DNA from: an uncultured Varibaculum sp.
GTDB taxonomy: Bacteria; Actinomycetota; Actinomycetes; Actinomycetales; Actinomycetaceae
NCBI GenBank assembly: GCA_947253735.1
Contig: CAMYAU010000008.1
Location: forward strand, 1 to 24,977
Direction: 5' to 3'
Length of the DNA stretch: 24,977 nt
This document shows positions 16,112-22,589 of the stretch, one piece after another (the first letter of the stretch is position 1; each line of letters starts with the position of its first letter). The notes under the pieces were generated by a model, which made no database searches, had not been told where the DNA came from, and was given only the letters and a program-made list of their open reading frames with translations. Position numbers and translations under genes: made by a program.

Positions 16112-17347
16112 ATGAAAAAAAATAACGTATTAGCAATGATCCTGGCGGGAGGCGAAGGCAAGCGCCTGATGCCCCTGACTTTAGATAGAGCAAAACCAGC
16201 AGTTCCCTTTGGTGGCACCTATCGTTTGATCGATTTCGCCCTTTCGAATGTAGTGAACTCCGGGTATCTCCGCTCGGTAGTCCTTACCCAATACAAATCG
16301 CACTCACTGGATCGCCACTTAGCTACCACCTGGCGGATGTCAGATTTACTTAGTAACTATGTTGCCCCCGTTCCCGCCCAGCAACGGCGCGGCAAGCACT
16401 GGTACTTGGGTAGCGCAGATGCGGTCTACCAGTCACTAAATATTGTGCGTGATGAGAATCCCGACTACGTCCTAATTATCGGGGCAGACAATATCTACCG
16501 CATGGACTTTTCTCAAATGGTCGATGACCATATTAAATCCGGTCTACCTTGCACGGTGGCCGGGATTCGGCAACCGATTGAGCTGTCCAGTGCTTTTGGA
16601 GTCATTGACCAAACCGGCGGAACCATCAATCGCTTCATCGAAAAACCGGATACCTGCGAAGGTCTTCCCGATGACCCCACTAAGTTCTTGGCTTCGATGG
16701 GCAACTATGTGTTCACGACCAAAGACTTAGTGGCAGCTTTGGAAGAAGACGCCAAGAATGAAGAGTCAAAGCATGATATGGGCGGAGATTTGGTGCCCTA
16801 TTTTGTGAAGCATGGCGGGGTGAACTGCTATGACTTTATCGAAAACGAAGTTCCGGGCGCTACCGAACGCGACCGGGATTATTGGCGCGACGTGGGTACC
16901 ATTGATGCCTTCTACGAGGCACACCTGGACTTGCTGTCAGTGTCTCCGGTATTCAACCTCTACAACTTTGACTGGCCAACCTACACGAAACTGGATGCTT
17001 GGTTACCCCCCGCCAAGAGTACTTTTAATGACGAGACACGCCGAGGCATGGCTCTGGACTCTATTGTTTCTCCAGGGGTAATCATTTCCGGGGCACGTGC
17101 GGAACGCTCTATGCTTTCTCCGATGGTACATTTGCACTCTTTCGCCTCCGTCGATGGATCGGTGCTGATGAACGGGGTCGATGTGGAACGCTCGGCAGTG
17201 ATCCACAATGCCATATTGGATAAGAATGTGCGCGTAGGTGAAGGGGTACAGATCGGCGTTGATCACGACAAAGACCGCGAACGGGGCTTTACAGTTTCCG
17301 AAGGCGGGATAACTGTAGTTCCCAAAGGGACAATAGTAAATAATTAG
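16112..17347 (+). CDS. glgC: Glucose-1-phosphate adenylyltransferase GlgC
   Basis: ADP-glucose pyrophosphorylase: it makes ADP-glucose from glucose-1-phosphate and ATP, the first committed step of bacterial glycogen synthesis. It has 411 residues, close to actinobacterial homologues. The nucleotidyltransferase domain shows MILAGGEGKRLMPLT (9-23), AKPAVPFGGTYRLIDFALSN, YLGSADAVYQ, GADNIYRMDF and FIEKPD. The C-terminal part (from about 285) is the left-handed beta-helix with repeated short hydrophobic turns (SPGVIISGARAERSML, HNAILDKNVRVGEG). The start at MKKNNVLAMILAGG agrees with the usual family N-terminus; there is no correctly spaced Shine-Dalgarno, but a -10 element sits 6 bases upstream. 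It is divergent from glgM/glgA and is followed 22 bases later by a 17-bp hairpin. Confidence 0.96.
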   Translation: MKKNNVLAMILAGGEGKRLMPLTLDRAKPAVPFGGTYRLIDFALSNVVNSGYLRSVVLTQYKSHSLDRHLATTWRMSDLLSNYVAPVPAQQRRGKHWYLGSADAVYQSLNIVRDENPDYVLIIGADNIYRMDFSQMVDDHIKSGLPCTVAGIRQPIELSSAFGVIDQTGGTINRFIEKPDTCEGLPDDPTKFLASMGNYVFTTKDLVAALEEDAKNEESKHDMGGDLVPYFVKHGGVNCYDFIENEVPGATERDRDYWRDVGTIDAFYEAHLDLLSVSPVFNLYNFDWPTYTKLDAWLPPAKSTFNDETRRGMALDSIVSPGVIISGARAERSMLSPMVHLHSFASVDGSVLMNGVDVERSAVIHNAILDKNVRVGEGVQIGVDHDKDRERGFTVSEGGITVVPKGTIVNN

Positions 17348-17369
17348 CCTGATCAAAGCTAAATTTTAT

Positions 17370-17411
17370 GGATGGGGGCGGGAACATGCTTTCGTGTTCC
17401 CGCCCCCATCC
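17370..17411. terminator. 17-bp hairpin terminator after glgC
   Basis: Perfect 17-bp stem GGATGGGGGCGGGAACA (17370-17386) with its complement at 17395-17411 and an 8-base loop. TTAAAACG follows on the plus strand and CATAAAATTT on the minus strand, so there is no long U-tract. It lies between the convergent glgC and the small membrane protein gene and probably stops both transcripts. Confidence 0.75.
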
Positions 17412-17460
17412 TTAAAACGTGATCTCGGTATCTAATGGGTACCGCGCAAAACTTTCTCGT

Positions 17461-17835
17461 TTACATCACGCTGGGGAACGTGGGGAACAAAGCCGCACCA
17501 ATCAGTGCAAAAATAATATTGATTGCCACGGCCACAATCAATCCAGCAATAAAGCCATTACGGCATTGGATTGCTGACTGTGGTTTGGTGTTTTTCCATA
17601 CCAGCCAGAGAATCAATCCCACCAGTGGGATAAAGAAACCGAGAACTGCCCAACCGAAACTTCCAGTGTCTTCTGGATTCGCGCCGGACATTCCCTGATT
17701 TTGATAGTTCTGCGTAGGAGCCTGCGGGAAAGGTTGCCCGTAGACAGGCTGCTGTCCCATTTGAGGTGGAACCGGCGCAGGCTGCTGCTGATAGGGGTTA
17801 GGAGTTTGGTTAGGGTCGGGATTGAACTGACTCAT
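17461..17835 (-). CDS. Small Pro/Gln-rich membrane protein
   Basis: A 124-residue protein of unknown function. The first 55 residues are rich in Pro, Gln and Asn (PNPYQQQPAPVPPQMGQQP) and probably disordered. Two hydrophobic segments follow (about 59-79, GWAVLGFFIPLVGLILWLVW, and about 93-118), joined by a KNTKPQSAIQCRNG loop. Many Gram-positive bacteria encode such proteins with a low-complexity or zinc-ribbon head before the same IPLVGLILWLVWK-like membrane part; none has a role I can name. It has a good Shine-Dalgarno (AAGGAAGGA 5 bases before the ATG) and the best -35 hexamer of the window upstream (TTGACA). It converges with glgC across the shared hairpin. Confidence 0.7.
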   Translation of the reverse strand: MSQFNPDPNQTPNPYQQQPAPVPPQMGQQPVYGQPFPQAPTQNYQNQGMSGANPEDTGSFGWAVLGFFIPLVGLILWLVWKNTKPQSAIQCRNGFIAGLIVAVAINIIFALIGAALFPTFPSVM

Positions 17836-17872
17836 GTTTATCCTTCCTTTTAATAGAGAACTTACAACTATT

Positions 17873-17900
17873 TTCCTACATTCTCTTAAATAAGTGTCAA
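17873..17900 (-). promoter_or_regulatory. Promoter of the small Pro/Gln-rich membrane protein gene
   Basis: On the minus strand a perfect TTGACA (17895-17900) is followed after 16 bases by TAGGAA (17873-17878), leaving a leader of about 30 bases that contains the Shine-Dalgarno. The -10 is only a partial match. Confidence 0.5.
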
Positions 17901-17945
17901 GTATTTATCACTACCTTCTGGATCGCATCGCAGTTAAGGCCGTGG

Positions 17946-18434
17946 CTATTGACGCAGCGAGGCGTGAAAAACCCCAGATAATTCCCCGCTACCAGGGACA
18001 AGATGCGTAAAATCGGCAACTTTAAAAGCAATAGCGGTAGCGGTGGACACCCCATAAGGCACGCCAGCGTTTTCTGGAGCCAAAAGCTGGGCAGTCATAG
18101 AAATAATCGGTTCATGCCCCACTACCAAAATGGCTTTACCGCCGACGGGAGCGTATTCCTCCACTAGCCGCAGTAGCCGCTCCGGGGAGCAATGATAGAG
18201 CTCGTCCTCTGCAAGTAGCTGCGCATCCGGGTAAGCCCTGCCAATCTGCTGGGCAGTTTGAGTGGCGCGAGCCGCCGTAGAATGCAAAATCAGCGCTACT
18301 TCAACGCCCTCTTTCACCAGAAGCGAGCCTAACTCTCGCGCCTGCCGCACCCCAGCCAGGGTCAAAGGACGGCCGTGGTCACCCCGACCGTAACCAGCCT
18401 GGGCATGCCGCACCAGCGTTAATTCGTAGCTCAT
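17946..18434 (-). CDS. SixA-type phosphohistidine phosphatase
   Basis: A short histidine phosphatase, 162 residues, the size of SixA proteins, which remove phosphate from phosphohistidine in signalling or transport proteins. RHA at 9-11 carries the expected catalytic His10. HSTAARATQTA (51-61) supplies Arg56, and VVGHEP (105-110) supplies the second His107. There is no membrane segment, so it is cytoplasmic. It stands alone on the minus strand. TAGGAT lies 6 bases before the ATG and no Shine-Dalgarno is present, which suggests a leaderless mRNA. It is divergent from the 75-residue protein gene by 51 bases. The target is unknown; some SixA-like proteins act on small molecules instead. Confidence 0.82.
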   Translation of the reverse strand: MSYELTLVRHAQAGYGRGDHGRPLTLAGVRQARELGSLLVKEGVEVALILHSTAARATQTAQQIGRAYPDAQLLAEDELYHCSPERLLRLVEEYAPVGGKAILVVGHEPIISMTAQLLAPENAGVPYGVSTATAIAFKVADFTHLVPGSGELSGVFHASLRQ

Positions 18435-18440
18435 AGCTCT

Positions 18441-18446
18441 ATCCTA
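18441..18446 (-). promoter_or_regulatory. -10 element suggesting a leaderless SixA-type mRNA
   Basis: TAGGAT on the minus strand is separated from the ATG by exactly 6 bases (AGAGCT). The upstream -35 region is poor. Confidence 0.45.
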
Positions 18447-18456
18447 GCTAAGCCTC

Positions 18457-18462
18457 TAGAAT
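18457..18462 (+). promoter_or_regulatory. Candidate -10 element of the 75-residue protein gene
   Basis: TAGAAT on the plus strand lies 23 bases before the ATG, leaving a leader of about 17 bases with AAGGAGAGG. It lies within 12 bases of the divergent SixA -10 element. No good -35 is seen. Confidence 0.35.
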
Positions 18463-18485
18463 GAAAACTAAGGACAAGGAGAGGT

Positions 18486-18713
18486 ATGGCTTTAGCTAAA
18501 GGACCAGAAGATAATATCTGTTCGGCGCGCGGATGCGAGAACCCGGCAACCAAAGCGGTGCTATGGCGTAACCCCAAGATTCCCCGCCCCGTACATAAAA
18601 CCTGGCTAACCTGCGATGAACATACCGAGTTTTTACAGCAGTACCTGGCTTATCGCTCTTTTCCCACTAAAGTAGTGCCTTTTAGCGAGGTAGATAGCGC
18701 TACTTTGGATTAG
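18486..18713 (+). CDS. Small conserved-looking protein with a putative zinc site
   Basis: A 75-residue cytoplasmic protein. It looks like a small conserved actinobacterial family of unknown function, but I cannot name it. Cys12 and Cys17 (ICSARGC) together with Cys43 and His46 (TCDEH) make a plausible four-ligand zinc site. Between them lie basic and aromatic residues (KAVLWRNPKIPRPVHKTWL), and the tail is acidic. The Shine-Dalgarno AAGGAGAGG just before the ATG is among the strongest in the window, which argues that the gene is real despite its size. It is divergent from the SixA-type gene and convergent with the ABC-F gene, with 53 bases between the last two. Confidence 0.7.
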   Translation: MALAKGPEDNICSARGCENPATKAVLWRNPKIPRPVHKTWLTCDEHTEFLQQYLAYRSFPTKVVPFSEVDSATLD

Positions 18714-18766
18714 CCCCCGGATTATTTGCTAGCCCTCGCAAAGTAGCAAGCAAGGCCGGCACCTAG

Positions 18767-20431
18767 CTACGTCAGCTCGACTAAATCTAGGTAGTCGTCG
18801 CTCCATAAATCTTCATCCCCATCGGGCAGCAACAGTACCCGCTGCGGATTGAGCGCCTGCACAGCCCCCGGATCGTGGGTTACCAACACTACTGCCCCCT
18901 CGTATTGGTCGAGGGCGTGCAAGATTTCTTCCCGAGACGCCGGATCCAGGTTATTGGTAGGTTCATCTAGCAGCAACACATTGGCGCCGCTTACCACCAG
19001 GGTGGCTAAAGCTAGCCGGGTTTTTTCTCCTCCCGAAAGCACGCTGGCCGGCTTAAAAGCATCCTCCCCGGAAAATAAGAACTGTCCCAAAATGTTACGT
19101 ACGTGGGTTTCATCTAGGTCGGGAGCCGCCGCGGTCATATTTTCATAAACCGTGCGGGCAGGATCTAGGGTTTCGTGTTCTTGGGCGTAATACCCCAGTT
19201 TGAGGCCGTGACCGGGAATGACTTCCCCCGCATCTAGCTCCTCGATCCCGTTTAAGACTCGCAGCAGCGTAGTTTTCCCGGCTCCGTTTTCCCCCAAAAC
19301 CACCACTTTGCTGCCGCGGTCTATTGACAAATCTAGGCCGGAAAATACCTCTAGGCTGCCATAGGATTTCGCGAGGCCGCGCGCGTTCAGCGGCACTTTT
19401 CCACATGCTAACGGAGTGGGAAAACGCAGGCGGGCAACTTTTTCAGTTCTGGTTTCAGTTCCGGCCTCTTTTACCAGTTCTTCGGCTCGGCGTAACATTT
19501 GTTGCGCCGCGACTGCCTTAGTGGCTTTGGCTCGCATTTTTTCACCTTGCTCGCGCAATGCCTGTGCTTTCGCTAAGGCGTTTTGGCGTTCCCTACGCCG
19601 CCGCGCCTCATCTTGGGCACGCTGCTTCAAGTAGGCATCCCAACCCAGTTTGTATTGGTCTATAACCGCCCGGGAGGCATCCAGGTACCACACCTGGTTG
19701 ACAGTGTCTTTTAGCAGCGCCGTGGAGTGGGTGACCATTACGAAGCCGCCGGCATAGGTGCGCAGGAAATCGCGGAGCCAAATGATGGAGTCATGGTCTA
19801 AGTGGTTGGTGGGCTCATCTAAAAGCAGTACATCCGGTTGGGAAAACAGTACCCGCGCCAGTTCTACCCGGCGGCGCTGCCCTCCAGAAAGGGTCGCCAG
19901 TGGCTGAGTAAGTGCGCCTTGGTCTAACCCTAAGTTGTGGGCAATCTGCATAGCTTCCGAGCGGGCAGCATACCCGCCGAGGCGGGTGAACTCTTCATCC
20001 AGGCGGGCGTATCTTTCTATTGCCTTGGCCTGGGTTTCCCCACTGGTGGTAGACATTTTTTCTTGAGCGTTCTCGATTGCTCGCAAAGTGCGATCCAAAT
20101 CCCGCACCGCCAGTATCCGGGAAATCCCGTCCTTTTGCTTTACCCCGACTGCCGGGTCTTGTGACAGATACCCTACTGACCCGGAGGAAGTAACTTTGCC
20201 TTGAAAATCGATATTGTCGATTAGGTCTTGGGCTTCGTCCTCGCTGAGGGAACCGCTAGAGCGGTGTTTACCTAGAGCCACTAGCGCCGCGATTAAGCGC
20301 ATAGTAGTGGTTTTACCAGCGCCATTGCGCCCAACTAGGCCGATGCGCATTCCTTTATCAATCCGCAAATTGGTGCGAGACACCAAGAGCCGCTGCCCGA
20401 TCCGCACTTCCATATCTTGCGCATTAATCAC
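18767..20431 (-). CDS. ABC-F family ATPase
   Basis: A soluble protein with two ABC domains and no membrane part, 554 residues, typical of ABC-F proteins, which act on the ribosome in translation or antibiotic protection. Domain 1: Walker A GRNGAGKT (34-41), signature LSGGQRRRVE (181-190), LLLDEPTNHLD (202-212). Domain 2: GENGAGKT (380-387), LSGGEKTRLA (465-474), LLLDEPTNNLD (486-496). The linker (about 262-330) is a highly charged coiled coil (RAQDEARRRRERQNALAKAQ), as expected for the P-site tRNA-interaction motif. The start is GTG at 20431, matching the family N-terminus (MINAQDMEVRIG), with no Shine-Dalgarno and TAGAAT 7 bases upstream. The lack of resistance-gene context favours a housekeeping paralogue, but this is not proven. 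Confidence 0.92.
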   Translation of the reverse strand: MINAQDMEVRIGQRLLVSRTNLRIDKGMRIGLVGRNGAGKTTTMRLIAALVALGKHRSSGSLSEDEAQDLIDNIDFQGKVTSSGSVGYLSQDPAVGVKQKDGISRILAVRDLDRTLRAIENAQEKMSTTSGETQAKAIERYARLDEEFTRLGGYAARSEAMQIAHNLGLDQGALTQPLATLSGGQRRRVELARVLFSQPDVLLLDEPTNHLDHDSIIWLRDFLRTYAGGFVMVTHSTALLKDTVNQVWYLDASRAVIDQYKLGWDAYLKQRAQDEARRRRERQNALAKAQALREQGEKMRAKATKAVAAQQMLRRAEELVKEAGTETRTEKVARLRFPTPLACGKVPLNARGLAKSYGSLEVFSGLDLSIDRGSKVVVLGENGAGKTTLLRVLNGIEELDAGEVIPGHGLKLGYYAQEHETLDPARTVYENMTAAAPDLDETHVRNILGQFLFSGEDAFKPASVLSGGEKTRLALATLVVSGANVLLLDEPTNNLDPASREEILHALDQYEGAVVLVTHDPGAVQALNPQRVLLLPDGDEDLWSDDYLDLVELT

Positions 20432-20438
20432 GGTGTGG

Positions 20439-20466
20439 ATTCTACCCAGGTGCTGCCAGTAGTTAA
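20439..20466 (-). promoter_or_regulatory. Promoter giving a near-leaderless ABC-F mRNA
   Basis: On the minus strand TTAACT (20461-20466) and TAGAAT (20439-20444) are 16 bases apart, and the GTG start follows the second by 7 bases. No Shine-Dalgarno is present. Confidence 0.5.
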
Positions 20467-20534
20467 AACTGATCAGCCTATTGCCTGCCCCGAAAATGGT
20501 AGCGGAAGAGCCTCCCTGGACTAACTGGGAGATT

Positions 20535-20540
20535 TACAAT
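20535..20540 (+). promoter_or_regulatory. Candidate -10 element of the SorC-type regulator gene
   Basis: TACAAT lies 38 bases before the ATG, leaving a leader of about 32 bases with AAAGGGAAA as Shine-Dalgarno. The -35 region is weak. Confidence 0.4.
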
Positions 20541-20578
20541 AGTGCTTTAGCAAAGGTGCTGCAACAAAGGGAAAAGTC

Positions 20579-21532
20579 ATGCCCGTAAATCTTAGCCGAA
20601 AAGACATTCAAGCTATTGATGCCGCCAAAGCCTACTATGGAGGTCTTCCCCAAAATGAGGTGGCGGCACGGCTGGGAATTTCGCGCCCTACCGTTTCTAA
20701 ACTGCTGCGTTATGCGCGCGCCAAAGGGTACGTGAAAATCACGGTTAATGATCCCCGGCTAGCGGATTCTTCAACCGCTGAAGCTTTAATGACGCGCTTC
20801 GGTTTAGAGGAGGCGGTGGTGGTTTATCCCAGCGCTCCCGCAGATAGCGAAATCCGCAAAGCGCTGGGAGAAGCCGGCGCCCGAATGGTGGAAAAGGTGG
20901 TTAAGGATGGTGACACCGTGGGGGTTTCCTGGTCACGCACCATTGACGAGATCTCTAAGAATCTCACCGCCCAGTCGCGCAAGAAGGTTCAGATCGTGCA
21001 GCTGCGCGGAGGAGTGGGCGGGTTTGCGCGCGGACAAAGCGAAATCGAGGCGGTCAATCGTTTTGCTGAGGCTTTTAAGGCTGAGGCACACCTATTGGGA
21101 GCGCCCACCGTATTTCAAAGTGCCGAAGCCGAAAAGGCAATGATGAAAGAAAAGCAGGTGGCGACAGTCTTGAAATGCGGACGAGATTCGCAGGTAGCCG
21201 TCTTCACCGTGGGGGATGCGGCAAAAACCTCCTATCTTTTGTCCCTGCCTACCCTCTCGCGGGATGTGAAACTGATTTTAGAGAAAAAAGCAGTCGGCGA
21301 TATTTGTTCCCGCTTCATCGATACCCACGGCCGGGTGTGTTTGCCGGAACTAAATGACCGTACGATGGCAATATCCCTGGCGCAGCTGCGGCGGATTCCC
21401 GACAAAATTATGGTTGCTGGAGGGGGCGCGAAAGTAGCGATTATCCGAGTCGCCCTGGAACACGGTTATGCTAATCGCCTAGTAATTGACGCGGCTACTG
21501 CTGCCCAAGTGCTAGATATGCGTGTGAACTAG
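20579..21532 (+). CDS. SorC/DeoR-type sugar-binding transcriptional regulator
   Basis: DNA-binding regulator of the SorC family (which includes B. subtilis DeoR and CggR), 317 residues, the usual length. The helix-turn-helix lies at about 23-48 (LPQNEVAARLGISRPTVSKLLRYA). The C-terminal sugar-phosphate-binding domain follows, with GDTVGVSWSRTIDEI (about 105-119) and LRGGVGG, and near the end MVAGGGAKVAIIRVAL (about 275-290). AAAGGGAAA precedes the ATG by 4 bases. It is divergent from the ABC-F gene and lies 196 bases upstream of the HAD phosphatase gene on the same strand. No sugar-use operon is adjacent. Members usually bind a phosphorylated sugar and control genes nearby, so the HAD gene is one candidate target (inference). 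Confidence 0.88.
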   Translation: MPVNLSRKDIQAIDAAKAYYGGLPQNEVAARLGISRPTVSKLLRYARAKGYVKITVNDPRLADSSTAEALMTRFGLEEAVVVYPSAPADSEIRKALGEAGARMVEKVVKDGDTVGVSWSRTIDEISKNLTAQSRKKVQIVQLRGGVGGFARGQSEIEAVNRFAEAFKAEAHLLGAPTVFQSAEAEKAMMKEKQVATVLKCGRDSQVAVFTVGDAAKTSYLLSLPTLSRDVKLILEKKAVGDICSRFIDTHGRVCLPELNDRTMAISLAQLRRIPDKIMVAGGGAKVAIIRVALEHGYANRLVIDAATAAQVLDMRVN

Positions 21533-21683
21533 CTATCTCCTAGGATGGCCATCATCGGGACAAAGAGCGTTCCCTGCGCCCCTACACCGAAGTCGGAAGT
21601 TACCAACTTTTTAACGTGTAATAAATTCTTGCTTACGGTTAAGCGAGGTAGGTCTCTGCGGTGTGAAATGCATAGCTATCAGG

Positions 21684-21693
21684 GCTTTAAAGC
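21684..21693. repeat. 10-bp palindrome upstream of the HAD gene
   Basis: GCTTTAAAGC is a perfect palindrome next to the expected -35 position of the HAD gene, so it could be an operator. The rest of the 196-base gap holds only AAGTT-ACC-AACTT with a short T-run (21596-21610), a weak terminator candidate for the regulator gene. Confidence 0.35.
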
Positions 21694-21716
21694 TTAGTAA
21701 TCGAATCAAAGGCCAT

Positions 21717-21722
21717 TAGGAT
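21717..21722 (+). promoter_or_regulatory. -10 element suggesting a leaderless HAD mRNA
   Basis: TAGGAT ends 6 bases before the ATG at 21729. The GAGGG that follows is too close to the start codon to serve as a normal Shine-Dalgarno. Confidence 0.45.
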
Positions 21723-21728
21723 GAGGGC

Positions 21729-22517
21729 ATGACTGATATTAGTAAACTGCGTAAACCTAAAGCTTGGATGAGCGATATGGATGGGGTGCTCGTGCACGAA
21801 TCGCTAGCATTGCCGGGCGCGAATGAGTTTATCGAAACTCTAAAAGAAAAGAATATTCCTTTCCTAGTACTGACCAATAACTCTATTTTTACCAACCGTG
21901 ACCTATCGGCACGGCTAGCGTCTTCGGGGTTAGAGGTTCCCGAAGACCGTATCTGGACTTCTGCCAATGCTACTGCCGAGTTCTTAAATAGCCAGTCCCC
22001 CAACTCCACGGCTTTTGTCATTGGAGAAGCGGGACTGACCACTGCAATCCACGAAGCTGGATATGTGATGACCGAAAATGATCCGGAATATGTAGTTCTG
22101 GGTGAAACCCGCTTCTACGATTTCGTCAATATCACGAAGGGCATCCGTCTAATCGAAAAAGGCGCCAAGTTCATCTGCACTAACCCAGACACCACCGGTC
22201 CTTCTGAAGATGGCACGCTCCCGGCAGTAGGATCTGTGGCGGCTATGATTACCAAAGCTACCGGACGCAAACCCTATTTCGTAGGCAAACCGAATCCGAT
22301 AATGTTCCGCGCCGGACTTAACAAACTGGGAGCTCACTCCGAGGACGCGGCGATGGTAGGTGACAGGATGGATACCGATATTCACGCCGGAGTAGAAAGC
22401 GGGATGGATTCTTACTTGGTACTATCGGGTTCAACTACCCGGGAAGATATCAAGAAATTCCCGTTTAGGCCGAAAGCCGTTTTCGACGGTATTGGTGACC
22501 TATTGCCTCTACTATAA
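21729..22517 (+). CDS. HAD-IIA family phosphatase (NagD-like)
   Basis: Haloacid-dehalogenase superfamily hydrolase of subclass IIA, related to NagD, p-nitrophenylphosphatase and phosphoglycolate-type phosphatases. It has 262 residues, the usual length. The catalytic loop is WMSDMDGVLVHE with nucleophile Asp16 and acid Asp18. Motif II is VLTNNS (47-52), the lysine is Lys187 in FVGKPNP, and the metal-binding motif is GDRMDTD (211-217). The IIA cap lies between about 80 and 180. It is cytoplasmic. In E. coli NagD prefers nucleotide monophosphates such as UMP; the substrate here is unknown. It stands alone behind a possible leaderless promoter and ends 20 bases before a hairpin shared with the convergent MurT-like gene. 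Confidence 0.9.
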   Translation: MTDISKLRKPKAWMSDMDGVLVHESLALPGANEFIETLKEKNIPFLVLTNNSIFTNRDLSARLASSGLEVPEDRIWTSANATAEFLNSQSPNSTAFVIGEAGLTTAIHEAGYVMTENDPEYVVLGETRFYDFVNITKGIRLIEKGAKFICTNPDTTGPSEDGTLPAVGSVAAMITKATGRKPYFVGKPNPIMFRAGLNKLGAHSEDAAMVGDRMDTDIHAGVESGMDSYLVLSGSTTREDIKKFPFRPKAVFDGIGDLLPLL

Positions 22518-22537
22518 ATCTGATTCTATTTAATTGT

Positions 22538-22572
22538 GTGGGGGTCGGGTGGCATAGCTACCCGACCCCCAC
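22538..22572. terminator. Bidirectional 13-bp hairpin between the HAD and MurT-like genes
   Basis: GTGGGGGTCGGGT (22538-22550) pairs perfectly with its complement at 22560-22572 around a 9-base loop. It lies 20 bases after the HAD stop and 17 bases after the MurT-like stop, both convergent. No U-tract is seen on the plus strand; the minus side runs into AATTAAAT. Confidence 0.7.
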
Positions 22573-22589
22573 TGCCAATTAGAAGCTAC

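Noticed and set aside
18726..18749. TTGCTA/TAGCAA inverted repeat between the 75-residue gene and the ABC-F gene as a terminator
   Set aside because: Only 6 bp with a 12-base loop and no U-tract; too weak to call.
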